Assembly: GCA_019638185.1 (NCBI GenBank)
Contig: JAHBUH010000002.1
Coordinates: 186,001-250,000, forward strand
Direction: 5' to 3'
DNA from: Leadbetterella sp.
GTDB lineage: Bacteria; Bacteroidota; Bacteroidia; Cytophagales; Spirosomataceae
Length of the DNA stretch: 64,000 nt
Position 1 is the first letter of the stretch. Each line of letters starts with the position of its first letter. A model generated the notes under the pieces. It searched no databases and was not told the DNA's origin. It was given only the letters and a program-made list of their open reading frames with translations. Positions 17,364 to 26,468 of the stretch are shown here, in pieces. Both the position numbers and the translations under genes were made by a program.

Positions 17364-18397
17364 TTCTCATCTTTATAAATCCCGATAAAAACTTTGCCTT
17401 CGGTGTCAATAGAAGCCCGGTACATGCCTTCCGAATTAAACGGCATGGCGATATTCCCGTTTTTATCTACGGCTATCACACCGCCTTCACCGCCGCGTTT
17501 CACCAGCTTCTGCATGACCACTTCGTCTGCCGCTTTTTTCAGGGGGAGGCCCTTGTATTCCATCAGGGCGGAAATGTCATACGCCACTACTGAGCGGATG
17601 AAATATTCCCCGTGCCCGGTAGCTGACACCGCGCAGGTGGCGTTATTGGCATAGGTTCCGGCACCGATGATGGGGGCATCCCCCACACGGTTCCAGCGCT
17701 TATTAGTCATGCCACCAGTGGAGGTGGCAGCGGCCAGGTTACCGTTTTTGTCCAGGGCTACGGCGCCCACGGTTCCGAATTTTTTACCTTCGTCAAAAAT
17801 CAGGTAGCCGGTTTTAGGAGAGGTTTTTCTAACCGTATCAGCATGATCCAGCTCGGTTTTTTCGGCTTTAATTGCCCGCTGCAGGCCTTCCCAGCGCTTT
17901 TCAGTATAGAAATAGGAGGGATCTACGATGGCTTCGCCCTGCTGTGCCGCAAATTCCTCAGCCCCTTTGCCGGTCAGCATCACATGCTCTGAGTTTTCCA
18001 TCACCTTCCGGGCGGTTTTAATGGGGTTCCGGATGGTAGAAACCCCGGCAATGGCCCCCGCACCCAGGTTAGCCCCGTTCATGATGGCTGCATCCATTTC
18101 ATTTTTTCCTTCATGGGTGAAAACGGCGCCTTTCCCGGCGTTAAACAGCGGGTTATTCTCCATTTCTACCACGGCAGCTTCCACGGCATCCAGGCTGCTT
18201 CCGCCGCTTTTCAGCACCGCATAGCCCTTTTGCAGGGCTATCGTCAGGGCTTCCCGGTAGGCCTTTTCCATCTCGGCACTCATATTTTTGCGGGTAATAG
18301 TACCGGCCCCGCCATGAAGCGCAATAGCCGTTTTCCCCTGCGCAAACAGCCCCTGCGCCAAACCCGTTAACATCATCAAAACAAATATTTTTTTCAT
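17360..18397 (-). CDS. Isoaspartyl peptidase/L-asparaginase (Ntn hydrolase), exported
   Basis: 345 aa from the ATG at 18397, chosen for a good signal peptide (MKKIFVLMMLTGLAQGLFAQ); ATGs at 18403 and 18421 are also in frame. Plant-type asparaginase family: IALHGGAGT at the N-terminus, NPLFNAGKGAVFT, and GTVGAVALD, whose threonine becomes the N-terminal nucleophile after autocleavage, then ATSTGGMTNKR and GDAPIIGAGTYA. It removes isoaspartyl residues from peptides and hydrolyses asparagine. A signal peptide places it in the periplasm. Confidence 0.93.
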   Translation of the reverse strand: MKKIFVLMMLTGLAQGLFAQGKTAIALHGGAGTITRKNMSAEMEKAYREALTIALQKGYAVLKSGGSSLDAVEAAVVEMENNPLFNAGKGAVFTHEGKNEMDAAIMNGANLGAGAIAGVSTIRNPIKTARKVMENSEHVMLTGKGAEEFAAQQGEAIVDPSYFYTEKRWEGLQRAIKAEKTELDHADTVRKTSPKTGYLIFDEGKKFGTVGAVALDKNGNLAAATSTGGMTNKRWNRVGDAPIIGAGTYANNATCAVSATGHGEYFIRSVVAYDISALMEYKGLPLKKAADEVVMQKLVKRGGEGGVIAVDKNGNIAMPFNSEGMYRASIDTEGKVFIGIYKDEK

Positions 18398-18445
18398 ACC
18401 CATAATTAATTCAACATACACGTCGCCCCCTTAAAACCCCTCATT

Positions 18446-18472
18446 AATAATTAACCATCAATAATTAACCAT
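18446..18472. repeat. 13-bp tandem direct repeat at a gene end
   Basis: AATAATTAACCAT occurs at 18446-18458 and again at 18460-18472, with one base between. The second copy covers the last codons and stop of the endonuclease/phosphatase gene. Probably slippage. Confidence 0.5.
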
Positions 18473-19532
18473 TCCCTCTCTCCCCCTCCTCCTCTTTCCC
18501 CTCCTGGATTTTCTCATCCACCACCTGCAGGTCTTCCGCATCGGCCTCTTCTTTCAGCTCTTCCTGGGAGTCATTGTGAAGGTCAATCACAAAACTAAAT
18601 AAAACCGGCAAATGATCGGAGTTTACATCCGGTAAAGTTTTAAGTTCCTTCACAAAAATGTCGGCCGAATGATACACCTGGTCAATCGGGAACCGCAGCA
18701 GCCGGTAGCGGGCGTGGAAAGTAGATATGAATCCCCGGCCTATGCGCGGGTCAATGAGCTCAGAGGTCTTGACAAACAGTCGGGAGGCTTCAGCCCAGGC
18801 CACACAGTTAAAGTCGCCGATGGCCACGGTAGGCATTTCCTTGTTTTTCCGGATGGCCTTGGCTACGGACAGCATGTCACCGTCACGCTCCTTAGAGGTT
18901 TCCTCTTCTGTAGGGCTGGGTGGCGGCGGATGCAGGGCGAAGATCTTGAAAATAAAGCCGTCAGGGCAGATCACTTCGGCTTCAATGCTGGGCAGGTCAT
19001 CGGCCACAAAAAAATGGGTGGCCGTTTTTTGTAGCTTCAGCCGTGAAAACAGGTGCATCCCGTAAGTATTATCCAGCGGAACCTTCACCGAGTAGGGGTA
19101 GTCTTTGTCCAGGTCGCTGAGCGCCTTGTCCCACTTGCTGTCGCTTTCCATGGTCAGAACCAGGTCAGGTTTTAGCCCACGAACCAGCTCCAGGAACTTC
19201 CCATAATTCCGGTTATCCTGGTACACGTTCAGCGAAATTATGCTGAGGGGCCGGGAAGCCTGCCGGGTAGGAGGGCGGGTGGAGGTCCGGAACAGGGGCG
19301 TATACGGGTAGAGGATGATCCCGTTAAAAAGAGCTGTGGCCAGGAGGGCTATTGACGTCCAGAGGGTTTCAGGAAGCAGAAAAGGCGAAACCAGTAGCAG
19401 GATAACCTGCATAATGAAGAGCTGTATTTTCCCGAAGTCAGGAACCCTGAAAACCCAGTGCGGTTTTTTTATTAACGGAAGCAGGGTCATGATGATCAGT
19501 ACCCAGGCCAGGAGATGATAGGTCAGAATCAT
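18465..19532 (-). CDS. Endonuclease/exonuclease/phosphatase-family protein with N-terminal membrane helices
   Basis: 355 aa. The first 100 residues form two or three membrane helices (LLAWVLIIMTLLPLI; IMQVILLLVSPFLL; SIALLATALFNGIIL). The EEP fold follows: SLNVYQDN, PDLVLTMESD (metal-binding Glu), FALHPPPPS, AIGDFNCVAWAE (catalytic Asp-Asn), and SDHLPVLFSF (Asp-His). The C-terminal 30 residues are very acidic. Relatives include nucleases, sphingomyelinases and inositol phosphatases, so the substrate is open. The catalytic domain probably faces the periplasm. Confidence 0.85.
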   Translation of the reverse strand: MILTYHLLAWVLIIMTLLPLIKKPHWVFRVPDFGKIQLFIMQVILLLVSPFLLPETLWTSIALLATALFNGIILYPYTPLFRTSTRPPTRQASRPLSIISLNVYQDNRNYGKFLELVRGLKPDLVLTMESDSKWDKALSDLDKDYPYSVKVPLDNTYGMHLFSRLKLQKTATHFFVADDLPSIEAEVICPDGFIFKIFALHPPPPSPTEEETSKERDGDMLSVAKAIRKNKEMPTVAIGDFNCVAWAEASRLFVKTSELIDPRIGRGFISTFHARYRLLRFPIDQVYHSADIFVKELKTLPDVNSDHLPVLFSFVIDLHNDSQEELKEEADAEDLQVVDEKIQEGKEEEGERGNG

Positions 19533-19668
19533 AGTGCGTGCCGGTTAGAATAAAGTGATATTTTAGAGTTCAGCCGGTGTCGTTCAGCCGGGAAACGGCT
19601 TATTGGACTTAAGGTAAGAAAATATATGAATAACCAGTGTGTTTTTCCGGTGTTTCATTGCGGTTGGC

Positions 19669-20730
19669 TTAGTTGATGACGGCATTTATCTTTTCCCAAA
19701 GGTCCGCATCAAAGCCCGAAACCGCAAAGTCGGGGCTTTCCGGGTTAGAGGAGCTGCCCATCCGTACCACCACTATATTCCTGCCCGGTATCACATAAAT
19801 CCGCTGGTCTCTGGCGCCCATGGCTGCGTACACGTCTGCCGGTGCATTGGGGATTAAAAAGCCGGTAAAGACCGTTTGGGAGTTGGGCACCATAAATTTG
19901 GTTTTCCCATTGAGCCACCACAGGTAGCCGTAAGCGGGATTCAGGTCTTGCGATGTACGGGTGCTTTCAGTGAAATACGCCTTATTAATGACCTGCTGGT
20001 CTTCCCATTTTCCTTTGTTTAGAGCCAAAAGCCCAAACCGCGCCATGCTCCTGGTGCTGCTGTGGTAGATGGTAAAGATGGGTCCGAAATTCCAATACCC
20101 GTCCATCCCGATCTTGTTTTTTAACTTCTCATTGAAATAGGTCTCAAAGCTGGTATCTGCTGCTTTGGCTACGATATCTGTCAGTTTCTGGAAAACATTG
20201 CTATACGCCCACCGGGTGCCTGCATCCGCCACATAGGTGAGGTTAGGCCGGATCATTAATTGTTTTGTATCATCAATGCCCGAGGTCATGGTCAGCAAAT
20301 GCCTTACCGTGATCCGGTTTTCTTTTTCCGGTGGCATACTGGTCCACCCCGTTCCCAGGTAATCCGATGCTTTGTTATCCGGATTCAATAAATTTTCCTG
20401 CCCGGCAATACCCGTAATAGCGGATACCAGGGCTTTCCCCGCGCTGTTCCATTCCCATTCGGTGGTGGCGGTGTGCCCGTTAAAATACTCCTCCATCACA
20501 ATTCTCCCGTTCACCAGGATCATAAATGATTTTGTGTTGGTCTGGGTAAGAAACGCCTTTAAACCGGGAATAGCGCCGGTGTTCCAGCCCAGTTCCGTAG
20601 GGGAGGAGGTTTCCCAGGCTGCATCGGAACGGGGCGGAAAATACAGGGCGGTGCCGGACGGAGGCGGGTCAGTCTGGCCGCAGCCTGTCAGCGACCACAG
20701 AACAAATAACCATAGGCTCATATTTTTCAT
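19669..20730 (-). CDS. Serine hydrolase, beta-lactamase/class C-like lipoprotein
   Basis: 353 aa. Lipoprotein signal with lipobox LTGC near residue 18. Beta-lactamase-type fold: SxxK is SAGK in WNSAGKALVSA, the second motif is YSN in WAYSNVFQKL, and LLTMTSGI precedes it as in many family members. The C-terminal part has GYLWWLNG and a conserved-looking GARDQRIYVIPGRNIVVVRMG. Members include D,D-peptidases, esterases and penicillin-binding-like proteins; none can be chosen here. It is a single gene with no obvious operon partner. Confidence 0.9.
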   Translation of the reverse strand: MKNMSLWLFVLWSLTGCGQTDPPPSGTALYFPPRSDAAWETSSPTELGWNTGAIPGLKAFLTQTNTKSFMILVNGRIVMEEYFNGHTATTEWEWNSAGKALVSAITGIAGQENLLNPDNKASDYLGTGWTSMPPEKENRITVRHLLTMTSGIDDTKQLMIRPNLTYVADAGTRWAYSNVFQKLTDIVAKAADTSFETYFNEKLKNKIGMDGYWNFGPIFTIYHSSTRSMARFGLLALNKGKWEDQQVINKAYFTESTRTSQDLNPAYGYLWWLNGKTKFMVPNSQTVFTGFLIPNAPADVYAAMGARDQRIYVIPGRNIVVVRMGSSSNPESPDFAVSGFDADLWEKINAVIN

Positions 20731-20759
20731 GCTTTGCCCGGATTCAAAAGTGATTTTAT

Positions 20760-21428
20760 TTATGGTGTAAACGTAATTACTTCACGTTTATGCGGTTTTC
20801 TTTCCGTGGCATAAAGCTTCAGATCTATACAGCAAAGCCAAAACAAAAAGGCGACAAAACTGATTTTCTGGATGACCGGCAAAAAAATTATAAGCCCCCG
20901 GCTGTAATAAACATAGTTATTCAGCGCCACGAGGAGGATATTCAAAAGGCCAAAGGCAAGAAGGCTGTACCACCTTACTTTGTAAAGCCCGATAAACGTT
21001 CCTACAGTGGCAATAAGCCCGAAGAGTGATGCAAGATTAGTGATTAAGTCATGATTGAAATTTGTAAACAAAAAGCAGGCAATCATCATGGAAATTGTCC
21101 CTGAAATCCGGATGGTAAGCTTAAGTTTTTTGCTGCGAGTAATGTATTTTGTGAATAAAAACCAAAAAGACAGGAGGGTCAGGCAGAGTACAAACATCCC
21201 GGTTATAGCCACCGGTTTTGCAGGATTGGGTTGCCCGTTGATCGCGTTTTCATTCAGTAAATTGCACCAATAATTATTTACCCAGCTGAAACCCACAGCG
21301 TCTCTATCCACCTGTGACCCTCCCGGGTACAGCTGTGCAGCCATAACGTAAAGCCCTATAAAAATAAGTATCCCGGATATTGGAGTCAATATCCGGGCAC
21401 TTTTTGTTTTGTCTGTTTGCAGTGTCAA
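20760..21428 (-). CDS. DUF998-like multi-pass membrane protein
   Basis: 222 aa with about six membrane helices (ISGILIFIGLYVMAAQLY; GMFVLCLTLLSFWFLF; ISGTISMMIACFLF; LASLFGLIATVGTFIGLY; LLAFGLLNILLVALNNYVYY; KISFVAFLFWLCCIDL). The spacing of helices and the first loop with NNYWCNLL resemble DUF998 proteins, which have no assigned function. It ends 29 bases from the serine hydrolase gene, on the same strand. Its start lies next to the stop of the porin-like gene upstream, so the three may be co-transcribed. Confidence 0.72.
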   Translation of the reverse strand: MTLQTDKTKSARILTPISGILIFIGLYVMAAQLYPGGSQVDRDAVGFSWVNNYWCNLLNENAINGQPNPAKPVAITGMFVLCLTLLSFWFLFTKYITRSKKLKLTIRISGTISMMIACFLFTNFNHDLITNLASLFGLIATVGTFIGLYKVRWYSLLAFGLLNILLVALNNYVYYSRGLIIFLPVIQKISFVAFLFWLCCIDLKLYATERKPHKREVITFTP

Positions 21429-21429
21429 C

Positions 21430-22035
21430 TTAAAGAAGCCTCAGCCCCAGTGTCACCTGCCAGCCGTCCATCTTCTGGTTAAATTTCTGATCCTGGAAGT
21501 GCTTGCTGGAAATGCTTCCCAGGCTGCCTTCTTTGCGCAGGTCGATATCCAGTTTACCAAAAGAAAGCCCGGCGCCCAGCTGATACCCGAACGTGGCATT
21601 TTTGAAGGCCTCATCTTCTGTAATGGTAGTGGTGACATTCTTCAGGAAGGTGTGCTCCTCTTTTAATTTCAGAGTAGCTACAGGACCTGCGTTCACCCGC
21701 AGGAAATCCAGCAGTTTAACACCTACCAGTACCGGGATATCCACATTTTTCACTTTGATGTCATACGAAGTAGATCCGCTGGCATCCATGATAGAGCCGT
21801 TTCTTTCCGTATACAAAAGCTCAGGCTGCAGGTAGATTCCTTCGCCGATACGGGCAAAGAGACCCGCCGAAAAACCGGTCTTGGTATTCAGGCTTTCCTT
21901 ATAATTACTGCTGAGATTACCTTCATCGGTATGTATCTTATTCAGGTTAATCCCCCCTTTCACACCCAGGGCAAACTGGGCCGAGGCGGCGTGGGCAAAG
22001 AATACAGTGGCTAATACTAAAATCAGTCTTTTCAT
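21430..22035 (-). CDS. Outer-membrane beta-barrel (porin-like) protein
   Basis: 201 aa. Signal peptide MKRLILVLATVFFAHAASAQ, then an OMP_b-brl_2-type barrel that begins FALGVKGGINL and shows alternating hydrophobic strands (GFSAGLFARIGEGIYLQPELLY; VDIPVLVGVKLL; FGYQLGAGLSFGKLDIDL), ending GWQVTLGLRLL. This is the size of eight-stranded barrels of the phylum. Function unknown, probably structural or a small pore. Divergent from radA. Confidence 0.88.
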   Translation of the reverse strand: MKRLILVLATVFFAHAASAQFALGVKGGINLNKIHTDEGNLSSNYKESLNTKTGFSAGLFARIGEGIYLQPELLYTERNGSIMDASGSTSYDIKVKNVDIPVLVGVKLLDFLRVNAGPVATLKLKEEHTFLKNVTTTITEDEAFKNATFGYQLGAGLSFGKLDIDLRKEGSLGSISSKHFQDQKFNQKMDGWQVTLGLRLL

Positions 22036-22108
22036 AATTATTTTCGTTTGGTTATTAAGTTATGAAGTTCCAGTTTAGAACGTATATTGCAGCTTAATAT
22101 TTTACTCC

Positions 22109-23473
22109 ATGGCAAAAGTTAAAACTTCTTATTTCTGCCAGAAATGCGGCTATAATTCCCCTAAATGGTTGGGCAGATGCCCTTCCTGCGGCGAATGGAA
22201 CACCCTGGTGGAAGAGGTGATCTCTACCGCTGAGCCGGAAAGAGGCAAGTGGAGAAGTTCGGAGTCTTCCGGGGCAAAACCCCGCCTCCTTTCCCAGATC
22301 AATAAAGCCGAAAAATACCGCATCATCACTGAAGACGATGAGTTTAACCGGGTGCTGGGCGGCGGACTGGTGCCGGGTTCGCTGACGCTTATCGGCGGGG
22401 AGCCGGGTATCGGAAAGTCCACTCTCATGCTCCAGCTGGCGCTGAGCCTGAAAGACTATAATGTACTCTATATTTCAGGAGAGGAGAGCGAGCAGCAGAT
22501 CAAAATGCGGGCCGAGCGCCTGCCCCTGCACAGCGACCGCTGCTATGTACTTACCGAAACCTCTACCGATCTCATCTTCAAGCACATTGAGCTGATAGAG
22601 CCCGATGTGGTGGTGATAGACTCTATCCAGACGCTGGTGTCGCCGCTGATAGAAAGCGGGGCGGGCAGCGTTTCCCAGGTGAAAGAATGTACGGCAGAGA
22701 TCATGCGCTTCGCCAAAGAGTCTGACGTGCCCGTGATCCTGATCGGCCATATTACCAAGGAAGGTTCCCTGGCGGGCCCGAAGGTACTGGAGCACATGGT
22801 AGACACGGTGCTGCAGTTTGAGGGCGACCGCTTCATGACCTACCGGATCCTCCGCACCATCAAAAACCGCTTCGGTAACGCCTCTGAGCTGGGCATCTAT
22901 GAAATGCTGTCCAACGGCCTCCGCCAGGTAAGTAATCCCTCGGAGATCCTGATATCCGAAAAAACCGATAACCTCAGCGGTGTGGCCATCGCCGCCATGA
23001 TAGAAGGTAACCGGCCGCTGCAGATTGAGATTCAGTCGCTGGTCAGTACGGCTAACTACGGCACCCCCCAGCGAAGCAGCAATGGCTTTGACCTGCGCCG
23101 CCTGCAGATGCTGCTGGCCGTGCTGGAGAAGAGGGGAGGCTTCCGCCTGGGCACGCAGGATGTGTTCCTGAACGTGGCCGGCGGGCTGAAAGTAGACGAT
23201 CCGGCCATTGACCTGGCCGTCTGCTGCAGCATTGTTTCCTCCTATGAAGACACGGCCATTCCCCACTCGGTATGCTTCAGCGCAGAGGTGGGCCTGGGCG
23301 GCGAAGTTCGCCCCGTCAGCCGCATCGAAGCCCGTATTTCAGAGGCCGCCAAGCTGGGTTTTGAAAAAATATTTGTTTCCCGCAATAACCTGAAAGGAAT
23401 TAATGTGGAAAACTTCAATATAGCTATCCGCGGAGTAGGGAAACTGGAAGAAGTTTTTTCGGAGCTGTTTTAG
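22109..23473 (+). CDS. radA: DNA repair protein RadA
   Basis: 454 aa, full length. N-terminal C4 zinc finger (CQKCGY then CPSCGEW), RecA-like ATPase with Walker A GGEPGIGKST and Walker B VVVIDSI, the RadA-specific KNRFG motif (IKNRFGNASELGIYEM), and a C-terminal Lon-protease-like domain (DVFLNVAGGLKVDDPAIDLAV; GLGGEVRPVSRIEARI). RadA promotes branch migration and processing of recombination intermediates. Normal start and end; convergent with the rhuM-like gene. Confidence 0.97.
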   Translation: MAKVKTSYFCQKCGYNSPKWLGRCPSCGEWNTLVEEVISTAEPERGKWRSSESSGAKPRLLSQINKAEKYRIITEDDEFNRVLGGGLVPGSLTLIGGEPGIGKSTLMLQLALSLKDYNVLYISGEESEQQIKMRAERLPLHSDRCYVLTETSTDLIFKHIELIEPDVVVIDSIQTLVSPLIESGAGSVSQVKECTAEIMRFAKESDVPVILIGHITKEGSLAGPKVLEHMVDTVLQFEGDRFMTYRILRTIKNRFGNASELGIYEMLSNGLRQVSNPSEILISEKTDNLSGVAIAAMIEGNRPLQIEIQSLVSTANYGTPQRSSNGFDLRRLQMLLAVLEKRGGFRLGTQDVFLNVAGGLKVDDPAIDLAVCCSIVSSYEDTAIPHSVCFSAEVGLGGEVRPVSRIEARISEAAKLGFEKIFVSRNNLKGINVENFNIAIRGVGKLEEVFSELF

Positions 23474-23502
23474 GGGTAGCAGAAAAAGTTATTTTTTGAA
23501 AA

Positions 23503-24198
23503 TTATGGCGGACTGTAATGGGTTGTCATTCCGTCAGGCGCATCTTTCCAGGTTTTTAACCCCATATACAGTTGAGTGGCATCTACCTCGCTATAGATGA
23601 TCTCTGCAGCCGTTTTTCCCGTAATTGCCCAATGCAACTTGTTCTGAACCATTGCAAAAAAGTTTCTGGCTTGTATACTGTCCTTTTCATAATCTGTGCT
23701 CAAAGCATACAAATCAGTTATTTTCTGATAAAACCGGCGTTCGCTTGTACGGATTTCGCGTATGCGCTCCAGTAACTCGTCAAAATAATCCTGTCCGAAA
23801 TTTTTACCTTGCCTGAGCCGCTCATCATCCAAAACAAAACCTTTGATGATAAATTCATTTAAAGTCTGTGTGGCCCATTTCCTGAATTCGGTGGCCTGAA
23901 CCGAATTAACCCTGTAACCAATTGCCAGGACTGCTTCCAAACGGTAGAAATCAACATTTCTAGCCACGCTCCGTCCCCCCTCATTTTGAACTGTTTCCAT
24001 TTTGGAAACAGTTGCTTTTTCCACCAATTCTCCGGTATCAAAAATATTTTTCAGGTGTTTGCTAATGGCGGGGACTCTTACTCCAAACAATTCTGCCATG
24101 GATTTTTGCGTAAGCCAAAATGTACCGGACTGAAAATAAACCGATACGTTGACGTTCTGATTCGTGGTGTTAAACAGTAATATATCTCTGGGCTTCAT
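23503..24198 (-). CDS. rhuM: RhuM-family protein, probably C-terminally truncated
   Basis: 231 aa. The N-terminus matches RhuM proteins: VSVYFQSGTFWLTQKSMAELFGV, a helix-turn-helix-like segment, then ISKHLKNIFDTGEL, NVDFYRLEAVLAIGYRVNS, and FRKWATQTLNEFIIKGFVLDDERLRQ. A later part reads FFAMVQNKLHWAITGKTAAEIIY. Family members are usually about 330 aa; here the frame ends shortly after LKTWKDAPDG, in unrelated residues, so the last third is missing. RhuM was named from a Salmonella pathogenicity island; its role is unclear, and homologues are scattered on mobile DNA. It is moderately AT-rich and lies right at the border of the pigment cluster. Confidence 0.85.
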   Translation of the reverse strand: MKPRDILLFNTTNQNVNVSVYFQSGTFWLTQKSMAELFGVRVPAISKHLKNIFDTGELVEKATVSKMETVQNEGGRSVARNVDFYRLEAVLAIGYRVNSVQATEFRKWATQTLNEFIIKGFVLDDERLRQGKNFGQDYFDELLERIREIRTSERRFYQKITDLYALSTDYEKDSIQARNFFAMVQNKLHWAITGKTAAEIIYSEVDATQLYMGLKTWKDAPDGMTTHYSPP

Positions 24199-24394
24199 AA
24201 TTTTGTTGCAGGTTTACTATTGTTTTGTGCTTTCAAAATTAGGAAATTCAAACGGAGCTGATGTAATGGTTCTTTAATATATTTATCAACCGGCTCACCC
24301 AATTCCTCCGAAGCGATTTTTATTTATCCCTTTGAAATATCCGCCCCTTTTTCAAAATGTAACCGCTTTTCTCAACTTTTGTAATCCAAATCAT

Positions 24395-24402
24395 TAATTT
24401 TG
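24395..24402 (+). promoter_or_regulatory. Candidate -7 promoter box at the head of the pigment operon
   Basis: TAATTTTG matches TAnnTTTG and lies 25 nt before the darA ATG (24428). A TTG at 24379-24381 is nearer than the usual -33 position. This would drive the dar operon. Confidence 0.5.
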
Positions 24403-24427
24403 CAAATTGTTCCCGGAAATAGAGCTG

Positions 24428-25324
24428 ATGAAGAAAAATATCCTCGTGGTTTACTATACGCAATCAGGCCAGCTAAAGGCTATTGCGGATAGTATTTTAC
24501 AGCCTTTTAGGGACTGTAATGTGGTTTTTCACGAAATCAAAATGGAAGAGGAGTTCCCTTTTCCCTGGACGGGCGACAGCTTTTTTAATAGTTTCCCGGA
24601 TTCTTTCCAGCAGCGGCCGCAGCGGCTGAAACCCGTTCCCGCAGAAATCCTGGAAGGGAACTATGACCTTGTGCTTTTTCATTATCAGGTATGGTTTTTG
24701 AGTCCGTCTATCCCGGTGACCTCTTTCCTGAAGAGTGCTGACGGGCAAAAGCTCCTGTCGGGCCGGCCGGTAGTAACGGTCAGTGGTACCCGGAATATGT
24801 GGATCCTGGCCCAGGAAAAGGTTAAAAAGTTATTGAAAGAAGCGGGAGCACATCTGGTGGGAAATGTGGCGCTGGTAGACCGGGCCGCTAACCTGGTGAG
24901 TGTGGTGACCATTGTAGACTGGCTGTTTTCAGGCGTTAAAAGAAAATACCTGGGGATTTTCCCGATGCCAGGGGTATCGGAAGAGGACATCCGGGGGGCG
25001 GAACGGTTCGGCCGGATCATCCGGGATCACCTGGAGGCCGGCAGCCTGGGTAGCCTTCAGCCGGAGCTGGCGGCGAACGGGGCCGTGCCCATCAGTTCCT
25101 TCCTGCTTTCCGTAGACCAGAAAGGAAACGCCATCTTTAAAAAGTGGGTGCAGATCATTGATAAGCGGCCTGCCCAAAGGAAGTTCCTGTTAAAGTTGTT
25201 CAATATTTACGTGGTGTTAGCGCTGTACGTGGTATCGCCCATTGTATTTGTGTTTCATAACCTCACCTATCCGTTTTGGAGGAAATCATTTTTAAGAGAG
25301 AGAGAATATTTTCAGAGTGTTTAG
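24428..25324 (+). CDS. darA: DarA-type dialkylresorcinol-forming enzyme
   Basis: 298 aa from the ATG at 24428, directly before a flavodoxin-like first strand (ILVVYYTQSGQLKAIA, an FMN-phosphate-binding-type loop). A central region FHYQVWFLSPSIPVTSFL and TVSGTRNMWILAQEKV follows, and a hydrophobic C-terminal helix (IYVVLALYVVSPIVFVFHNL) may attach it to the membrane. In characterised dar pathways DarB makes a dialkylcyclohexanedione and DarA oxidises it to the aromatic dialkylresorcinol. Gene order darA-darB, with 4 bp between stop and start, is the standard one in flexirubin clusters. Assignment rests on fold pattern and context. Confidence 0.88.
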   Translation: MKKNILVVYYTQSGQLKAIADSILQPFRDCNVVFHEIKMEEEFPFPWTGDSFFNSFPDSFQQRPQRLKPVPAEILEGNYDLVLFHYQVWFLSPSIPVTSFLKSADGQKLLSGRPVVTVSGTRNMWILAQEKVKKLLKEAGAHLVGNVALVDRAANLVSVVTIVDWLFSGVKRKYLGIFPMPGVSEEDIRGAERFGRIIRDHLEAGSLGSLQPELAANGAVPISSFLLSVDQKGNAIFKKWVQIIDKRPAQRKFLLKLFNIYVVLALYVVSPIVFVFHNLTYPFWRKSFLREREYFQSV

Positions 25325-25328
25325 ATTT

Positions 25329-26468
25329 ATGGCAGAAGTGTATATCACCCGCGCGGCAAAGTTTTTACCCAATGACCCCGTTACAAACGATGAAATGGAA
25401 GATTATCTGGGTCTGGTGAATAACGCCGCATCGCGGGCAAAAAGGATCGTATTAAGGAATAACGGGATAAAAACGCGGTATTACTCTTTCGATAAATCAG
25501 GTGTCAGCACGCATACGAATGCCCAGCTGACGGCAAAGGCCATTGAAGGCCTGTACGGTGAGGGGTTTGGCCCGGATGACATGGAGCTGCTTTCCTGCGG
25601 CACCTCTTCGCCGGATACCCTCATGCCCTCGCATACGGTACTGGTGCACGGGTTCCTGAAAAACCGGAACCTGGAGGTGAACTGCGCCTCCGGCAATTGC
25701 TGCGCCGGCATGAACGCCCTGAAATTCGGTTACCTTTCCGTAAAATCAGGACAAAGCCGCAATGCCGTCTGCGCCGGATCCGAGCGCACCTCTTCCTGGA
25801 TGTTGGCCGATAAGTTCAATGCCGAGATCCAGAACCTGGAAAAACTGGAAGAGCAGCCTATCCTGGCCTTTAAAAAAGATTTCCTGCGCTTTATGCTTTC
25901 TGACGGAGCTGGAGCCTTCCTGCTGGAGGATGCCCCCCGCGGGCCGCTTTCCCTGAAAATAGAATGGATGGAGGGCTACTCCTACGCCCATGAGCTGGAA
26001 ACCTGTATGTACGCCGGTGCGGAAAAGCAGGAAGACGGTAACGTGCGGCCCTGGAGCGAATATGATCCGCAGGAATGGCTGAACCAGTCGGTGTTTGCCA
26101 TCAAGCAGGACACCCGCCTCCTGGATCAGTATATCCTGGTCAAAGGGGCCGAGAGCCTGAAAATGGCCATCGACAAGCACGGCCTGGCTTCATCAGAAAT
26201 AGATTACTTCCTGCCGCATGTGTCTTCTCACTATTTTGTGAGCGGACTGGCCCAGGCCCTGGAAGAAAGAGGGGCGGGCATCCCGGCAGAAAACTGGTTC
26301 ATGAACCTGGACCGGGTAGGGAATGTAGGCGCCGGCTCCATTTACCTGGTGGTGGAAGAGCTTTTGGCCTCCGGGAAGCTGAAAGAAGGCGATAAGCTCC
26401 TGCTTTCGGTACCGGAAAGTGCCCGTTTCTCTTATACCTATGCCCTTTTAACCGTGGTGAGCGTATGA
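25329..26468 (+). CDS. darB: DarB-type ketosynthase III (cyclohexanedione-forming)
   Basis: 379 aa from the ATG at 25329. KAS III fold: the catalytic cysteine is expected at residue 125 in GNCCAGMNAL, a histidine in LPHVSSHYF and an asparagine in VGNVGAGS (compare GNTSAAS). DarB joins a beta-ketoacyl chain with an unsaturated acyl chain and cyclises the product to a 2,5-dialkylcyclohexane-1,3-dione. Its acyl chains come from fatty-acid synthesis. The gene follows darA after 4 bp and its stop overlaps the next ATG, so it belongs to the same transcript. Confidence 0.92.
   Translation: MAEVYITRAAKFLPNDPVTNDEMEDYLGLVNNAASRAKRIVLRNNGIKTRYYSFDKSGVSTHTNAQLTAKAIEGLYGEGFGPDDMELLSCGTSSPDTLMPSHTVLVHGFLKNRNLEVNCASGNCCAGMNALKFGYLSVKSGQSRNAVCAGSERTSSWMLADKFNAEIQNLEKLEEQPILAFKKDFLRFMLSDGAGAFLLEDAPRGPLSLKIEWMEGYSYAHELETCMYAGAEKQEDGNVRPWSEYDPQEWLNQSVFAIKQDTRLLDQYILVKGAESLKMAIDKHGLASSEIDYFLPHVSSHYFVSGLAQALEERGAGIPAENWFMNLDRVGNVGAGSIYLVVEELLASGKLKEGDKLLLSVPESARFSYTYALLTVVSV

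Noticed and set aside
22475-23266. Long minus-strand open frame inside radA
   Set aside because: Mirrors the radA coding frame; rich in residues typical of antisense translation, and radA is complete.
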